A stretch of DNA of 64,000 nt from positions 1 to 64,000 of the forward strand of contig NZ_JMLU01000009.1 of assembly GCF_000686885.1 (NCBI RefSeq). Reading direction: 5' to 3'. Below, in pieces: positions 1 through 9,312 of this stretch; position 1 is the stretch's first letter; every line of letters starts with the position of its first letter. Origin of the DNA: Flavobacterium sasangense DSM 21067. GTDB lineage: Bacteria > Bacteroidota > Bacteroidia > Flavobacteriales > Flavobacteriaceae. The position numbers were made by a program, and so were the translations under genes. The notes beneath the pieces were generated by a model. It was not told where the DNA came from. It did no database searches and saw nothing but the letters and a program-made list of their open reading frames with translations.

Positions 1-214
1 AGGGGACAATCACTTCTAAAAACTTTTCACCTCAACTCTGTGTAAAAATCCGTAACCATCAGCTAAATCAGTATCATCCGCATCCCAATCTCAAAAAAGT
101 GAAACGCCTTTGCTCCCTTTGCGTTTAAATTAATAACATCATTCGTTACCCAAAAGCACTGCTCGAACTGGCGAAGCAATCAAAATTCAACATTCAAAAA
201 CCCGAAACTCGCAA
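1..214. other. Non-coding flank downstream of ugd
   Basis: No open frame, RNA gene or strong hairpin could be recognised here. The stretch lies past the stop codon of ugd at the end of the capsule operon, and the gene on its far side is outside the window. No clear U-tract terminator is visible. Confidence 0.4.
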
Positions 215-1606
215 CTACCTCGACCCGATTCCTTGGTAAATAAATCCAATTTTCTCTAATTCTTTTTTATCCAATATATTTCTACCATCAAAAACAAAAG
301 CTGGTTTTAACATGTTATCATATATTTTTTGCCAATCGTAGGTTTTAAACTCATCCCATTCTGTTAAAACGGCAATAGCATGAGCATCTTTACAAGCTTC
401 ATAAGCGTTATCAACCACTTGAACTCCTTTTTTATTAGCATCCTCAGAACGCGTTTCCAAATAATTCAAATCAAATTGAATTTGTTCTTCCCCTACTTTA
501 GGATCATAAACCGCAATTGTTGCTTGCTCACTCAATAAATCGTCAGCTACATAAATTGCCGCTGATTCTCTAGTATCATTAGTGTCTTTTTTGAAAGCCC
601 AACCCAAAAATGCTATTTTCTTTCCAGAAACAGTATTGTATAAGGTTTTGATTATATTTTTGGCAAAACGGCGTTTTTGGTGGTCATTCATAATGATTAC
701 TTGCTCCCAATAATCAGCCACTTCATTTAAGCCATAAGATTTGGCGATATAAACTAAATTTAAAATATCTTTTTGAAAACAAGAACCTCCAAAACCAACA
801 GAAGATTTCAAGAATTTTGAACCAATACGACTATCCATACCGATAGCTCTTGCTACTTCATTAACATCAGCACCTGTTTTTTCACATAATTCGCTCAAAG
901 CATTGATGGAAGAAACACGTTGCGCTAAAAACGCATTAGCTGTTAATTTTGATAATTCTGACGACCAAACATTGGTGGTTAGGATTTTATCTCTTGGTAC
1001 CCAATTCGCATAAATAGCTACCAACGTTTCAATGGCTTTTTGACCTTCTGCAGAAGTATCGCCTCCAATCAAAACACGATCAGGAGCAAATAAATCTTCA
1101 ATTGCTGTTCCTTCTGCTAAAAATTCTGGATTGGATAAGATTTGGAATTGTACTCCGTTACCAGTATGTTCTAAAATTTCTTTAATGGCACTAGCTGTTC
1201 TAACGGGTAAAGTCGATTTTTCAACAACGATTTTATCTGTTTTAGCTACACGGGCAATTTGACGCGCACATAATTCAATGTACTTTAAATCAGCAGCCAT
1301 ACCCTTTCCAACACCATAGGTTTTGGTTGGAGTATTGACCGAAATAAAAATCATATCCGCCTCGTCGATTGCTTTGTCTACTTCTGTAGAGAAAAATAAA
1401 TTTCTTCCACGAGCTTCAGCCACGACATCACTTAAACCGGGTTCATAAATAGGAATATTATTAACGTCTTGGTCATTCCAAGCCGCAATTCTTTTTTCGT
1501 TTAAATCAACAACGGTAACTTTAATATGCGGACATTTTTGAGCAATCACAGCCATCGTCGGTCCTCCAACATATCCTGCACCGATACAACAGATATTTTT
1601 AATCAT
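215..1606 (-). CDS. ugd: UDP-glucose 6-dehydrogenase, long animal-like form
   Basis: Oxidises UDP-glucose to UDP-glucuronate with two NAD+ in the cytoplasm, supplying acidic sugar for the capsule. The N-terminal Rossmann motif GAGYVGG starts near residue 9, the EKSTLPVR segment follows, and the catalytic cysteine lies in [10 protein letters not shown] near residue 275. At 463 residues it is longer than the roughly 390-residue enteric Ugd. From memory it closely resembles animal UGDH (shared [33 protein letters not shown] and WSSELSKL blocks). It is the last gene of the wza-wzc-epimerase-ugd run, 40 bases after the epimerase. Substrate assignment is inference from this resemblance. Confidence 0.95.
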   Translation of the reverse strand: MIKNICCIGAGYVGGPTMAVIAQKCPHIKVTVVDLNEKRIAAWNDQDVNNIPIYEPGLSDVVAEARGRNLFFSTEVDKAIDEADMIFISVNTPTKTYGVGKGMAADLKYIELCARQIARVAKTDKIVVEKSTLPVRTASAIKEILEHTGNGVQFQILSNPEFLAEGTAIEDLFAPDRVLIGGDTSAEGQKAIETLVAIYANWVPRDKILTTNVWSSELSKLTANAFLAQRVSSINALSELCEKTGADVNEVARAIGMDSRIGSKFLKSSVGFGGSCFQKDILNLVYIAKSYGLNEVADYWEQVIIMNDHQKRRFAKNIIKTLYNTVSGKKIAFLGWAFKKDTNDTRESAAIYVADDLLSEQATIAVYDPKVGEEQIQFDLNYLETRSEDANKKGVQVVDNAYEACKDAHAIAVLTEWDEFKTYDWQKIYDNMLKPAFVFDGRNILDKKELEKIGFIYQGIGSR

Positions 1607-1614
1607 TGTATTAT

Positions 1615-1664
1615 CTTTTTACTTTTTACTTTTCTCTTTTTACTTTTTACTTTTTACTTTTCTC
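1615..1664. repeat. AGTAAAA-type short tandem repeat
   Basis: On the minus strand the 3' end of the epimerase gene and the gap to ugd consist of imperfect repeats of AGTAAAA and AGAGAAA units. The repeat encodes the last lysine-rich residues (EKSKK) of the epimerase and its stop codon, so a change in copy number would alter only the protein's tail or the spacer. Confidence 0.7.
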
Positions 1665-2642
1665 TTGCAAATTATTCCAATACCATTTTACCGCTTCTTT
1701 CAAACCTTCTTTCATAGAAAATTGAGGTTGGTAATTTAGTAGAGCTTTTGCTTTATCTATACTCGCTAACGAATGTGGTATATCACCGACTCTATTTTGT
1801 GCATAAACAATTGGAACTGTAGCAATTTCTTTATCATATGCCGACAAAAACTCTTTTAATGTATTTACCAACTCATTCAAAGTTGTTCTTTCACCAAAAG
1901 CAGTATTATAAACCGTATTTATGGCTTCTGGATTTTCAGTCAACATGGCCAATTCATTCATGTGAATTACATTATCAACATACGTAAAGTCACGAGAAAA
2001 TTCTCCATCACCATTAATAACCGGACTTTCATGATTTAAAAATTGGGCTACAAATTTAGGAATTACCGCAGCATAAGCCCCATTAGGATCTTGATTTCTT
2101 CCAAAAACATTAAAATAGCGCAATCCAATTGTTTCTATTCCGTAAGTTTTACTAAATACATCAGCATATAATTCGTTTACATACTTAGTAACAGCATATG
2201 GAGATAATGGTTTCCCAATAACATCTTCTCTTTTTGGCAAAGCTTCCGAATCACCATAAGTAGACGAACTAGCGGCATAAATAAACCGTTTTACATTAGC
2301 ATTCCTTGAAGCTGTCAACATATTCAGAAAACCTGACACATTTACTTCATTTGAAGTTATCGGATCATTAATAGAGCGAGGCACACTTCCTAAAGCTGCG
2401 TGATGTAATACATAATCAACACCAGAAACAGCCAATTCACAAGTTTTAAAATCTCTAATATCACCTTCTACTAAAGTAAACTTTGAGTTAGACAAAAAAC
2501 GCTCTATATTATGACGGTAACCTGTTGAAAAATTATCCAAACATATCACCTCATTGTCAACTAAAAAATATTCACAGAGGTTAGAACCGATAAAACCTGC
2601 TCCGCCTGTAATGAGTATCTTTTTATTTAAAATCTTCGTCAT
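1647..2642 (-). CDS. SDR-family UDP-sugar 4-epimerase (WbpP/TviC-like)
   Basis: Short-chain dehydrogenase/reductase of 331 residues that probably interconverts UDP-GlcNAc and UDP-GalNAc (or the uronic acids) for polysaccharide building blocks. The NAD-binding GGAGFIG motif lies near residue 13, the catalytic serine region AASSSTYGD near 124 and the YAVTK pair (Tyr, Lys) near 149. Overall pattern and length fit the WbpP/TviC group, but a dTDP-glucose or UDP-glucuronate epimerase role cannot be excluded. It lies between wzc and ugd on the same strand. Its 3' end runs into a short tandem repeat. Substrate specificity is inference. Confidence 0.85.
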   Translation of the reverse strand: MTKILNKKILITGGAGFIGSNLCEYFLVDNEVICLDNFSTGYRHNIERFLSNSKFTLVEGDIRDFKTCELAVSGVDYVLHHAALGSVPRSINDPITSNEVNVSGFLNMLTASRNANVKRFIYAASSSTYGDSEALPKREDVIGKPLSPYAVTKYVNELYADVFSKTYGIETIGLRYFNVFGRNQDPNGAYAAVIPKFVAQFLNHESPVINGDGEFSRDFTYVDNVIHMNELAMLTENPEAINTVYNTAFGERTTLNELVNTLKEFLSAYDKEIATVPIVYAQNRVGDIPHSLASIDKAKALLNYQPQFSMKEGLKEAVKWYWNNLQEKSKK

Positions 2643-2661
2643 GTCTTATTACAAAACTTTA

Positions 2662-5139
2662 TCAGCTGTTCTTTTTAAACTTGTCTATTATTTTTCTCCA
2701 ACCTGTTTTTGGTTTCACTTCATCATGGTAAGCTTCACCATATGCTCCATATCCATATCCGTAACCATATCCGTAACCATATCCGTAACCATATCCATAT
2801 TTTGCTTTACTTTGGAAACCATTAAAAACAATACTTATGTTATGTAATTCACCTCTTTTATGCTTATCGTTTACAACATTTAACATTCCTTTCTTAGTAT
2901 ACCCTTGACGAGTTACATACAAAGTAGCATCACAAAAATGAGACAATTCTAAAGCATCTGAAACTAATCCAACAGGAGGTGTATCCAAAACAATATAATC
3001 GTATTTAGTTTTTAATTCCTCAATCATTTCTCCCATTGCCTCACTCATTAATAATTCGGAAGGATTTGGTGGAATTGGACCTGAAGGAATCACATCTAAA
3101 TTTGGAATATGTGTTTTTTGAATCACCTCATCCATAGTCTTTTGACCAATTAGATAATTAACAACTCCTGTAATATTATCAATATTAAAATCTCCAAAAA
3201 TTCTTGGCTTTCTTAAATCTAAACCTACAATTACTGTTTTTTTATCGCTTAAAGCAAAAACAGTTGCTAAATTAATAGAACAAAAAGTTTTTCCCTCTCC
3301 ACTCACCGAAGATGTTAACATTAAAATTTTAGCTCCTTCTTTTTGCTGTTTCTTATACATAAACTGCAATGAGGAACGGATTGCTCTGAATGATTCCGCA
3401 AGTGGCGACTTAGGCTTTTCAAATACCGACAAATTATTCTCAGTATTCTTCTTACCAATAACTCCAATTAATGGAATAGCCGTTAGTTTTCTAATATCCT
3501 CTGTATTATTTATACTATTATCCAATAAAGTGATTACAAAAATCACTAGTAAAGGAATTAAAAAACCTAACATTGCTGCTAAAATATAATTGATGCTGGT
3601 TTTAGGACCTCTTAATCCGCCTCCAACATCTTTAGCTGGATCTAAGAATTTAATATCTGAAATATTAGCTGCTTTTACTATTTCTGCTTCACTTCTTTTC
3701 TCTAGAAATGTACTGTAAATTTTATCTTTTAAGTTGTATTTACGAGTAATTTTTATATGCTCTTGTTTGTTTTCTGGAAGCAAACTAGCCTCTCCTTCTG
3801 CTTTGGCAATGTTTTTATTTACCAATGATAAATCTAATGCCAATGCACTTTTAGCACTCGCAATGTTTTCTAAAAGTACTTTCTTAGTGGATTCCATATC
3901 CACATCAAAGTCTGAGAATAATTTTTTGTTCTTAACAGAATACGACATGCTCGCTCGCTCGGCAGACAGCTGAATTAATTTAGAAACATTTCCCACAACA
4001 TTAGGATCATCAATTCCAGCTACTGTTGGAGCAGGAAGCTTTGCATAATCAGTAGTTTTATCTAAATAATTTTTAAGTAAATTGTAGTACGCAATTTTTC
4101 TATTAATTGCATCTTTTTGAACATCAAATTCAGACAATCTTGCACTTAAAAGTCCTCCACCCCCTTCTTCTTCTAATTCAAAAATATTTTTCCCTTTCCT
4201 GAATTCTTTCAGTTCATTTTCTGCTTCTTTGATTTGACCTTCCATTTCTCTTAAGGTACTATCAATAAAACTAATGGTATTGTTAGCAAATTGATTTTTA
4301 CTATCCAATTGAATTTTCCTTAAAACGTCAACCGTTGTATTTAAATATTCAACCAATCTATATTTATTAGTTCCCTCTAATTGTAAGCGAACTACTGATA
4401 ATGCTTTAGCATCTGCACTTACATCGACACCTCTATAAGCGGCTACCGTACCATTAAAATCATCAAATTGAACAAAATATTCTTGATTCGTGTATTCGTA
4501 AGCTTCAGGCTTAATCATTAATTTAAGATGTAAAAATGGTAAATCTACAGCTTCATTAATTTTGAAGACTTTTTTGCATTCTCCACCCGAAACATTTACA
4601 GGCTTAACAGCCAAGTCTGAATACTGAATAACTGATGCTGATGTAGTTTCTCCGAAATCAACACTTAACTCATATTGCGTTGGGGAAAGAAACTTAATTT
4701 TTATCAATTGTCCGAATAATTGCCCTTTCGTTTTATCAATTTCAACATAAAAAGGAACTTCACCATAAGCATCTTGAAAATAATATTCTCCTTTTTTTAA
4801 ATACTTAATGTAATATTGTAACTTATCAACAACGATTTCGTTATGCGAACGAGATTTTAAAGTAGTAATTATTGTTTGTACTTTATCAGAAGTACCTCCC
4901 CAGTTAAAAACCAAACTCGTATTAGAGGTAAAAAAAGGATTGTTTTGATCTTCTACAACAATTAGAGATTCCATTCCATAAACACTTTCTTTTCTAATAT
5001 TTACGTTGTAGGCAATAGTAAAAGCTATTATAAAAGACAAAACAAACCACTTCCAATGTCCTACAATTTTTAGAAGAAATCCTTTAAAATCAAACGAATT
5101 CTGTGATTCAAAAAAATTAAAATCTTTAGTATCTAACAT
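2662..5139 (-). CDS. wzc: Capsule chain-length regulator / BY-kinase (Wzc-like)
   Basis: Inner-membrane polysaccharide co-polymerase fused to a bacterial tyrosine kinase; it controls chain length and export with the Wza channel. At 825 residues it has an N-terminal membrane segment (about 33-47), a long Wzz-type periplasmic region with coiled coil near 290-330, a second membrane segment near 520-545 and the kinase domain. The Walker A motif GEGKT is near residue 613, the A' motif VGLDLRKP near 636 and Walker B VLDTPP near 714. The tail carries nine Tyr-Gly pairs (781-798) and two more tyrosines, the expected autophosphorylation cluster. It starts 5 bases after wza. Confidence 0.95.
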   Translation of the reverse strand: MLDTKDFNFFESQNSFDFKGFLLKIVGHWKWFVLSFIIAFTIAYNVNIRKESVYGMESLIVVEDQNNPFFTSNTSLVFNWGGTSDKVQTIITTLKSRSHNEIVVDKLQYYIKYLKKGEYYFQDAYGEVPFYVEIDKTKGQLFGQLIKIKFLSPTQYELSVDFGETTSASVIQYSDLAVKPVNVSGGECKKVFKINEAVDLPFLHLKLMIKPEAYEYTNQEYFVQFDDFNGTVAAYRGVDVSADAKALSVVRLQLEGTNKYRLVEYLNTTVDVLRKIQLDSKNQFANNTISFIDSTLREMEGQIKEAENELKEFRKGKNIFELEEEGGGGLLSARLSEFDVQKDAINRKIAYYNLLKNYLDKTTDYAKLPAPTVAGIDDPNVVGNVSKLIQLSAERASMSYSVKNKKLFSDFDVDMESTKKVLLENIASAKSALALDLSLVNKNIAKAEGEASLLPENKQEHIKITRKYNLKDKIYSTFLEKRSEAEIVKAANISDIKFLDPAKDVGGGLRGPKTSINYILAAMLGFLIPLLVIFVITLLDNSINNTEDIRKLTAIPLIGVIGKKNTENNLSVFEKPKSPLAESFRAIRSSLQFMYKKQQKEGAKILMLTSSVSGEGKTFCSINLATVFALSDKKTVIVGLDLRKPRIFGDFNIDNITGVVNYLIGQKTMDEVIQKTHIPNLDVIPSGPIPPNPSELLMSEAMGEMIEELKTKYDYIVLDTPPVGLVSDALELSHFCDATLYVTRQGYTKKGMLNVVNDKHKRGELHNISIVFNGFQSKAKYGYGYGYGYGYGYGYGYGAYGEAYHDEVKPKTGWRKIIDKFKKNS
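2746..2799 (-). repeat. 12-bp tandem repeat encoding (Tyr-Gly)9
   Basis: Imperfect copies of GGTTACGGATAT (minus strand) encode nine consecutive Tyr-Gly pairs in the C-terminal tail of the Wzc-like kinase. The near-identical DNA units make this a candidate for copy-number change by slippage, which would change the number of phosphorylatable tyrosines without breaking the frame. Confidence 0.85.
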
Positions 5140-5144
5140 ATCAA

Positions 5145-5939
5145 TTACAATGTTTTAGACAACACTAATAATGTTGTAATTAAAGAAATCGCTGTCATTA
5201 TTGTTGCAACTGATTGCATTCCGGTAACTCCAGTTCCCCAAGATTTTTGCTTCAAAGGTTTAATAATGATATAATCATTAGGTTGAATATAAAAATATGG
5301 TGAATTTACTGCATTAGCATCTGTCAAATCTATACTATAGGTTTCAAATCCGTGAGCAAATTTTCTAATTATTTGCACTTCTTTGCGATTCCCTGTAATT
5401 GTAATATCACCTGAATTTGCGATTGCTTCCATGATAGTAGCCCTATCCTGATACAAGACACCCATACCTGGACTGTTGATTTCTCCATTAATTGTATATC
5501 TTAAACCAGATAGTTTCACCGTAACAAAAATATTAGCTTCTTTTTTAAAGTATTCTTCCAATAATTGTTTTTCTATCTTTATTCTAACTTCATCAGTGGT
5601 GTATCCTAAAACATTTAGCTCTCCAAGAATTGGCACTCTAATATTTCCATGATCATCTACAGTATATCCGTCAAAGTATAAAGTTTGCGGAGACTTTTGA
5701 GTTTGACCAGATCCACCTGAAGATGTAGAAAACATATCTACTAACTTTTGATCTAGAGCTTTTATATTAATACTTATCACATCATTTGTTTGAATTCTGT
5801 AAGGTTTAGAAACCTCTTGAGAAACTTTAATAGAATCCGATTTTGTTAAGGCGTTAGGCTGTAAATACGTCAAATCCTTTGTAGAAATACAAGAAGTTAG
5901 TAGAACCGAAAATATGGTTAAAAAAAATATTTTTTTCAT
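5145..5939 (-). CDS. wza: Polysaccharide export lipoprotein (Wza-like)
   Basis: Outer-membrane polysaccharide export protein of 264 residues. A lipoprotein signal (MKKIFFLTIFSVLLTSC) puts the acylated cysteine at position 17. The Poly_export domain follows (PYRIQTNDVISINI near 46), then an SLBB-type region (YTINGEINSPGMG near 149). A hydrophobic C-terminal segment (about 240-262) could be the outer-membrane helix of Wza-type channels. It is the first gene of the operon; a TATATTTG element lies about 75 bases upstream, giving a leader of roughly 70 nt. It is shorter than E. coli Wza (about 380), as is usual for Bacteroidota homologues. Confidence 0.92.
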   Translation of the reverse strand: MKKIFFLTIFSVLLTSCISTKDLTYLQPNALTKSDSIKVSQEVSKPYRIQTNDVISINIKALDQKLVDMFSTSSGGSGQTQKSPQTLYFDGYTVDDHGNIRVPILGELNVLGYTTDEVRIKIEKQLLEEYFKKEANIFVTVKLSGLRYTINGEINSPGMGVLYQDRATIMEAIANSGDITITGNRKEVQIIRKFAHGFETYSIDLTDANAVNSPYFYIQPNDYIIIKPLKQKSWGTGVTGMQSVATIMTAISLITTLLVLSKTL

Positions 5940-6014
5940 GAGTTAACTATACTGATAATGCTTGACTTTTGTAAATAAAACACAACAAAAGACAAACCAC
6001 ACTAAATTAGGTAA

Positions 6015-6022
6015 CAAATATA
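6015..6022 (-). promoter_or_regulatory. -7 promoter element for the wza operon
   Basis: On the minus strand this reads TATATTTG, an exact match to the Bacteroidota -7 consensus TAnnTTTG. No TTG is found at the usual 19-21 base spacing. It lies between recR and wza, so the capsule genes probably have their own transcript. Confidence 0.5.
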
Positions 6023-6074
6023 GTTTTTACAATTAAAAAAACGAAGCTATTCGCAATTTTTGATTAAAATTTTG

Positions 6075-6695
6075 TCAATATGGCTTTATTGACGTTTCGA
6101 ATGGAATTCGATTTAACAAACTTCTTCCCAAAGTTACTTCATCGGCATATTCGAGTTCATCTCCAACAGCAATTCCTCTTGCGATAGTTGATGTTTTAAT
6201 TTCGAATTCTTTAATCTGTTTGTAAATGTAAAAATTAGTCGTATCACCTTCCATGGTGGAACTTAATGCAAATATGATTTCAGCTACGTTTCCTGCTTTT
6301 ACTTTTTCAACAAGCGAAGTGATTTTTAATTGACTTGGTCCAACACCTTCGATGGGTGAAATTTTCCCGCCTAAAACATGGTAAACTCCTTTAAACATTC
6401 CTGTGTTTTCCAATGCCATCACATCTCGAACATCTTCTACCACACAAATTATCGATTTATCTCGAGAAGAATTAGAACAAATACCACAAACATCAGCATC
6501 CGAAATGGTATGACATTCTTTGCAGTATTGAATATCATTTCGCATAGCTGTTAAAGCTGAAGATAAAACCTCAGTTTGTTCTGAAGGCTGTTTTAATAAA
6601 TGCAACACCAAACGCAATGCCGTTCTTTTACCAATTCCTGGTAATTGAGCCATTTCGTTAACCGCGTTCTCCAATAATTTTGATGGTAATTCCAT
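6075..6695 (-). CDS. recR: Recombination mediator protein RecR
   Basis: RecR acts with RecF and RecO to load RecA at gaps in replicating DNA. The 206 residues match the family length. They contain an N-terminal helix-hairpin-helix ([14 protein letters not shown], about 16-29), a four-cysteine zinc motif (CKEC...CGIC, about 58-72) and a Toprim domain with the CVVEDVRDV strand near 84. The chosen ATG is preceded by TACTTTTG with only four intervening bases, so the transcript is probably leaderless. It is read in the same direction as the capsule operon, but that operon has a separate promoter. Confidence 0.97.
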   Translation of the reverse strand: MELPSKLLENAVNEMAQLPGIGKRTALRLVLHLLKQPSEQTEVLSSALTAMRNDIQYCKECHTISDADVCGICSNSSRDKSIICVVEDVRDVMALENTGMFKGVYHVLGGKISPIEGVGPSQLKITSLVEKVKAGNVAEIIFALSSTMEGDTTNFYIYKQIKEFEIKTSTIARGIAVGDELEYADEVTLGRSLLNRIPFETSIKPY

Positions 6696-6699
6696 TTAG

Positions 6700-6707
6700 C
6701 AAAAGTA
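6700..6707 (-). promoter_or_regulatory. -7 promoter element for recR
   Basis: TACTTTTG on the minus strand matches TAnnTTTG and is followed after four bases by the recR ATG. With the start of transcription expected about four bases past the element, the mRNA would begin at or within one base of the start codon. Confidence 0.6.
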
Positions 6708-6835
6708 GTCAATTTTGAAAAAAGAAAATAGACAACAGAAAATAGAAGGTTAAAATTTTTCATATTGTCTTTTTTCCATTTTCTATGCTGCATATTCTCA
6801 TTTATTTCTATTTTAGCACAACAAAAAACCAATAT

Positions 6836-8332
6836 ATGACTTCAGGAACTATTTTAGCCATTATCATTATCTACTTCGGAATTCTGATATTAATTTCCAA
6901 TTTTGTTAGCAAAAAAGATAGTAGTAACGACGCTTTTTTTAAGGCTAATAAAAATGCAAAATGGTATTTGGTAGCTTTTGGAATGATTGGAACAGCGCTT
7001 TCTGGCGTGACTTTTATTTCCGTTCCTGGAGAAGTAGGAAATCCTGATTTGCAATTTAAATATTTTCAATTTGTTTTAGGAAATGCCATAGGTTTTCTCA
7101 TCATCGCCACCGTTTTACTTCCATTGTATTATCGCATGAACTTGACTTCTATTTACAGTTATATTGAACAGCGATTAGGTGTGGTAAGCTACAAAACTGC
7201 CGCTACTATTTTCCTGATTAGTAGAACTATTGGTTCGGCTTTTCGTTTGTATTTAGTGGTGATTGTGTTACAACGTTTTGTTTTTGATGATTTTGAAGTT
7301 CCGTTTGCCGTTACAGTTTTAATTTCGCTGGCCTTGATTTTTGCTTACACCTATCGAGGTGGTTTAAAAACCATTATTATTACCGATACTTTACAAACGT
7401 TTTTCTTAGTCTCTTCGGTGTTTTTGACGATAATTTTTATTTGTAATAGTTTAGATTTAGGATTTGTTGATGCTTTTGAAACCGTTAAAAACAGTAATTA
7501 TTCTAAAGTCTTTTTCTATGAAGATTATCTAAAAGGCAATTATGTTTGGAAACAAATTTTAGGCGGTATCTTCGTAACCATTGCTATGGTTGGTTTAGAC
7601 CAAGATTTAATGCAAAAGAATTTAAGTTGTGCCAACATTGGTGAAGCCCAAAAAAACATGTTTACTTTCACCGGAATTTTTGTAGTGATTAACATTTTCT
7701 TCTTGAGTGTTGGAGCTTTACTTTATTTATATGCAGAAAAAAATGGCATTTCGGTTCCGATGGTTGATGGTGTAAAACGTACCGATTTACTTTTCCCAGA
7801 AATTGCTTTTAATCATTTGAACATTGTCCCAGCTATTGTTTTCTTACTAGGATTAACAGCCGCTACATTCGCTACAACAGATTCTGCTTTAACTGCTTTA
7901 ACCACTTCTTTTTGTGTAGATTTCTTAGGAATGGATAAAGCGGAAAACCAAAATAAACCCAATGCTGTTAGAACGCGTCATTTTGTACATATTGGATTTT
8001 CATTACTAATGTTTTTGGTGATTATCATTTTCAATTCATTGAATGATAAATCAGTAGTAACTATGATTTTCAAAGTAGCAAGTTATACTTACGGACCACT
8101 TTTGGGATTATATGCGTTTGGATTGTTTATGAAATCAAAAACCGTTCACGATAAACTAGTTCCAATTATCTGTGTAATTTCCCCATTGATTTGCTTTTTG
8201 TTAGCCAAAAATTCGGCAGCACTTTTTGGAGATTACGTAATTGATAACGAATTAATTATCGTAAACGGCATTATTACTTTTATTGGCTTATTACTAATTA
8301 GCAAACCAGCTACTAGTCAAACCAAATTCTAG
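6836..8332 (+). CDS. Sodium:solute symporter family protein
   Basis: Inner-membrane cotransporter of the SSS family (498 residues, about 13 hydrophobic segments), importing an unidentified solute with Na+. Family features include the SGVTFISVPGEVG segment near residue 58, AYTYRGGLKTIIITDTLQT near 172 and the conserved TAATFATTDSALTALTTSF helix near 343. The ATG at 6836 was preferred to one 51 bases upstream because a near-consensus -7 element (TATTTTAG) falls between them and the family begins with the first membrane helix. It converges on the CoA-binding gene, the two stop codons overlapping in CTAG. Substrate is unknown; sialic acid, proline and glucose carriers share this fold. Confidence 0.9.
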   Translation: MTSGTILAIIIIYFGILILISNFVSKKDSSNDAFFKANKNAKWYLVAFGMIGTALSGVTFISVPGEVGNPDLQFKYFQFVLGNAIGFLIIATVLLPLYYRMNLTSIYSYIEQRLGVVSYKTAATIFLISRTIGSAFRLYLVVIVLQRFVFDDFEVPFAVTVLISLALIFAYTYRGGLKTIIITDTLQTFFLVSSVFLTIIFICNSLDLGFVDAFETVKNSNYSKVFFYEDYLKGNYVWKQILGGIFVTIAMVGLDQDLMQKNLSCANIGEAQKNMFTFTGIFVVINIFFLSVGALLYLYAEKNGISVPMVDGVKRTDLLFPEIAFNHLNIVPAIVFLLGLTAATFATTDSALTALTTSFCVDFLGMDKAENQNKPNAVRTRHFVHIGFSLLMFLVIIIFNSLNDKSVVTMIFKVASYTYGPLLGLYAFGLFMKSKTVHDKLVPIICVISPLICFLLAKNSAALFGDYVIDNELIIVNGIITFIGLLLISKPATSQTKF

Positions 8333-8685
8333 TATTGATTAGTTGCTAATAAAACCAACGTACAAGCAACTTCATATTTAATATTGTTCGCCTCTAATAT
8401 TTTATAAAATTCAGGATTTTCAGTACCAGGATTAAAAATAACGCGTCTTGGTTTTAACGATAGAATGTAATCATAATATTCCACTTGAGCTTTTGGGTTA
8501 AGATATAAAGTAACTGTATCTACAGCATGAAAATCTAATTTTTCTGTTTCGATTGGAATATCAAATGCCATTCCTTTTTTAGATCCAATAGCTACTACTT
8601 GATGACTTTTATCTACTAAACTGTGAATGGCTTTATACGAATAACGCTCTTTATTTGTGGAAGCTCCTATAACTAATGTTTTCAT
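8329..8685 (-). CDS. Small CoA-binding (Rossmann) protein
   Basis: CoA_binding-domain protein of 118 residues, the stand-alone Rossmann type found in YccU-like proteins. MKTLVIGASTNKERYSYKA carries the first beta strand and nucleotide loop, and RVIFNPGTENPEF near residue 85 is the typical proline-glycine loop. The downstream ATG at 8685 was chosen because the strand of the fold starts there and an upstream ATG adds 14 non-conserved residues. The final bases overlap the convergent symporter stop by four nucleotides. Physiological role is unknown; binding of CoA or a related nucleotide is inferred from the family. Confidence 0.85.
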   Translation of the reverse strand: MKTLVIGASTNKERYSYKAIHSLVDKSHQVVAIGSKKGMAFDIPIETEKLDFHAVDTVTLYLNPKAQVEYYDYILSLKPRRVIFNPGTENPEFYKILEANNIKYEVACTLVLLATNQY

Positions 8686-8787
8686 TTTACTATTATTTAG
8701 AAATCTAAAGTTACGATAAATAAACAAATAATAAAAATTTGCTAAAGTCTGATTTCGAAACCTTTTTTGAAGTAATTTTAAACAAAA

Positions 8788-9219
8788 ATGCTTTACAACA
8801 TCTCTTATAAAGACGAAAAAATTGAAAGAGAAATCAACGAATTAGTTGGGAAACCTTTCACTATTTTAGAAAATATTAAAAAAGGAGGCATTGGTTCTCC
8901 AAAATTATTTATTACCCGATGCAGTTCGGCTATTTACGATTTATTGCACGTTAACAACTCGATTAAATTCTGTAATATTGAATTACGTCCAAAAGGCATA
9001 ATCATTGGCTTTCAATCTCGCTTAGATGTTTATGCTTTAGTAATTCCTTATTATAAATTAGTATTATTCAAACCGGGAAATTCAATTACTTTTCATATCG
9101 ACCATCATTATATTTCGGTTGATTGTTCCAAAAACAGTAAAGGCGTTCAAAAATTCATTGATAAACTAGAATTGGAAAAAGAAAAAAACACCTTTTACTC
9201 TCCATTAGATGCTTATTAA
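8788..9219 (+). CDS. Conserved hypothetical protein, 143 aa
   Basis: I do not recognise a characterised family. The 143-residue protein has no signal peptide or membrane helix and is probably cytoplasmic. It is mixed alpha/beta, with a strand-rich centre (FCNIELRPKGIIIGFQSRL, YALVIPYYKLVLFKPG) that could form a PH-like or Tubby-like barrel, followed by IDHHYISVDC and a charged C-terminal helix. A TAATTTTA sequence just before the ATG resembles a weak -7 element. It stands alone between the CoA-binding gene and marC. The coding call rests on base composition and clean boundaries. Confidence 0.75.
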   Translation: MLYNISYKDEKIEREINELVGKPFTILENIKKGGIGSPKLFITRCSSAIYDLLHVNNSIKFCNIELRPKGIIIGFQSRLDVYALVIPYYKLVLFKPGNSITFHIDHHYISVDCSKNSKGVQKFIDKLELEKEKNTFYSPLDAY

Positions 9220-9294
9220 CCTTCCTTACATTAAGTAAACCTAAAAGTAAAGAAGATTTTTTTTTGATTCGTAAATAAAATAATTACCTTGTAT

Positions 9295-9302
9295 TAAATT
9301 TG
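9295..9302 (+). promoter_or_regulatory. -7 promoter element for the marC-like gene
   Basis: TAAATTTG matches TAnnTTTG and ends ten bases before the ATG of the MarC-family gene, implying a leader of about six bases. No well-spaced TTG is visible upstream. Confidence 0.5.
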
Positions 9303-9312
9303 TAAAAAAACA

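Noticed and set aside
2554..2847. Forward frame with repeated ISVT across the wzc tail
   Set aside because: Produced by the 12-bp Tyr-Gly repeat read on the other strand; no promoter or family resemblance.
6716..6785. A/T-rich stretch with repeated GAAAATAG-like units between recR and the symporter
   Set aside because: Similarity of the units is loose and no clear symmetry or copy boundary could be defined.
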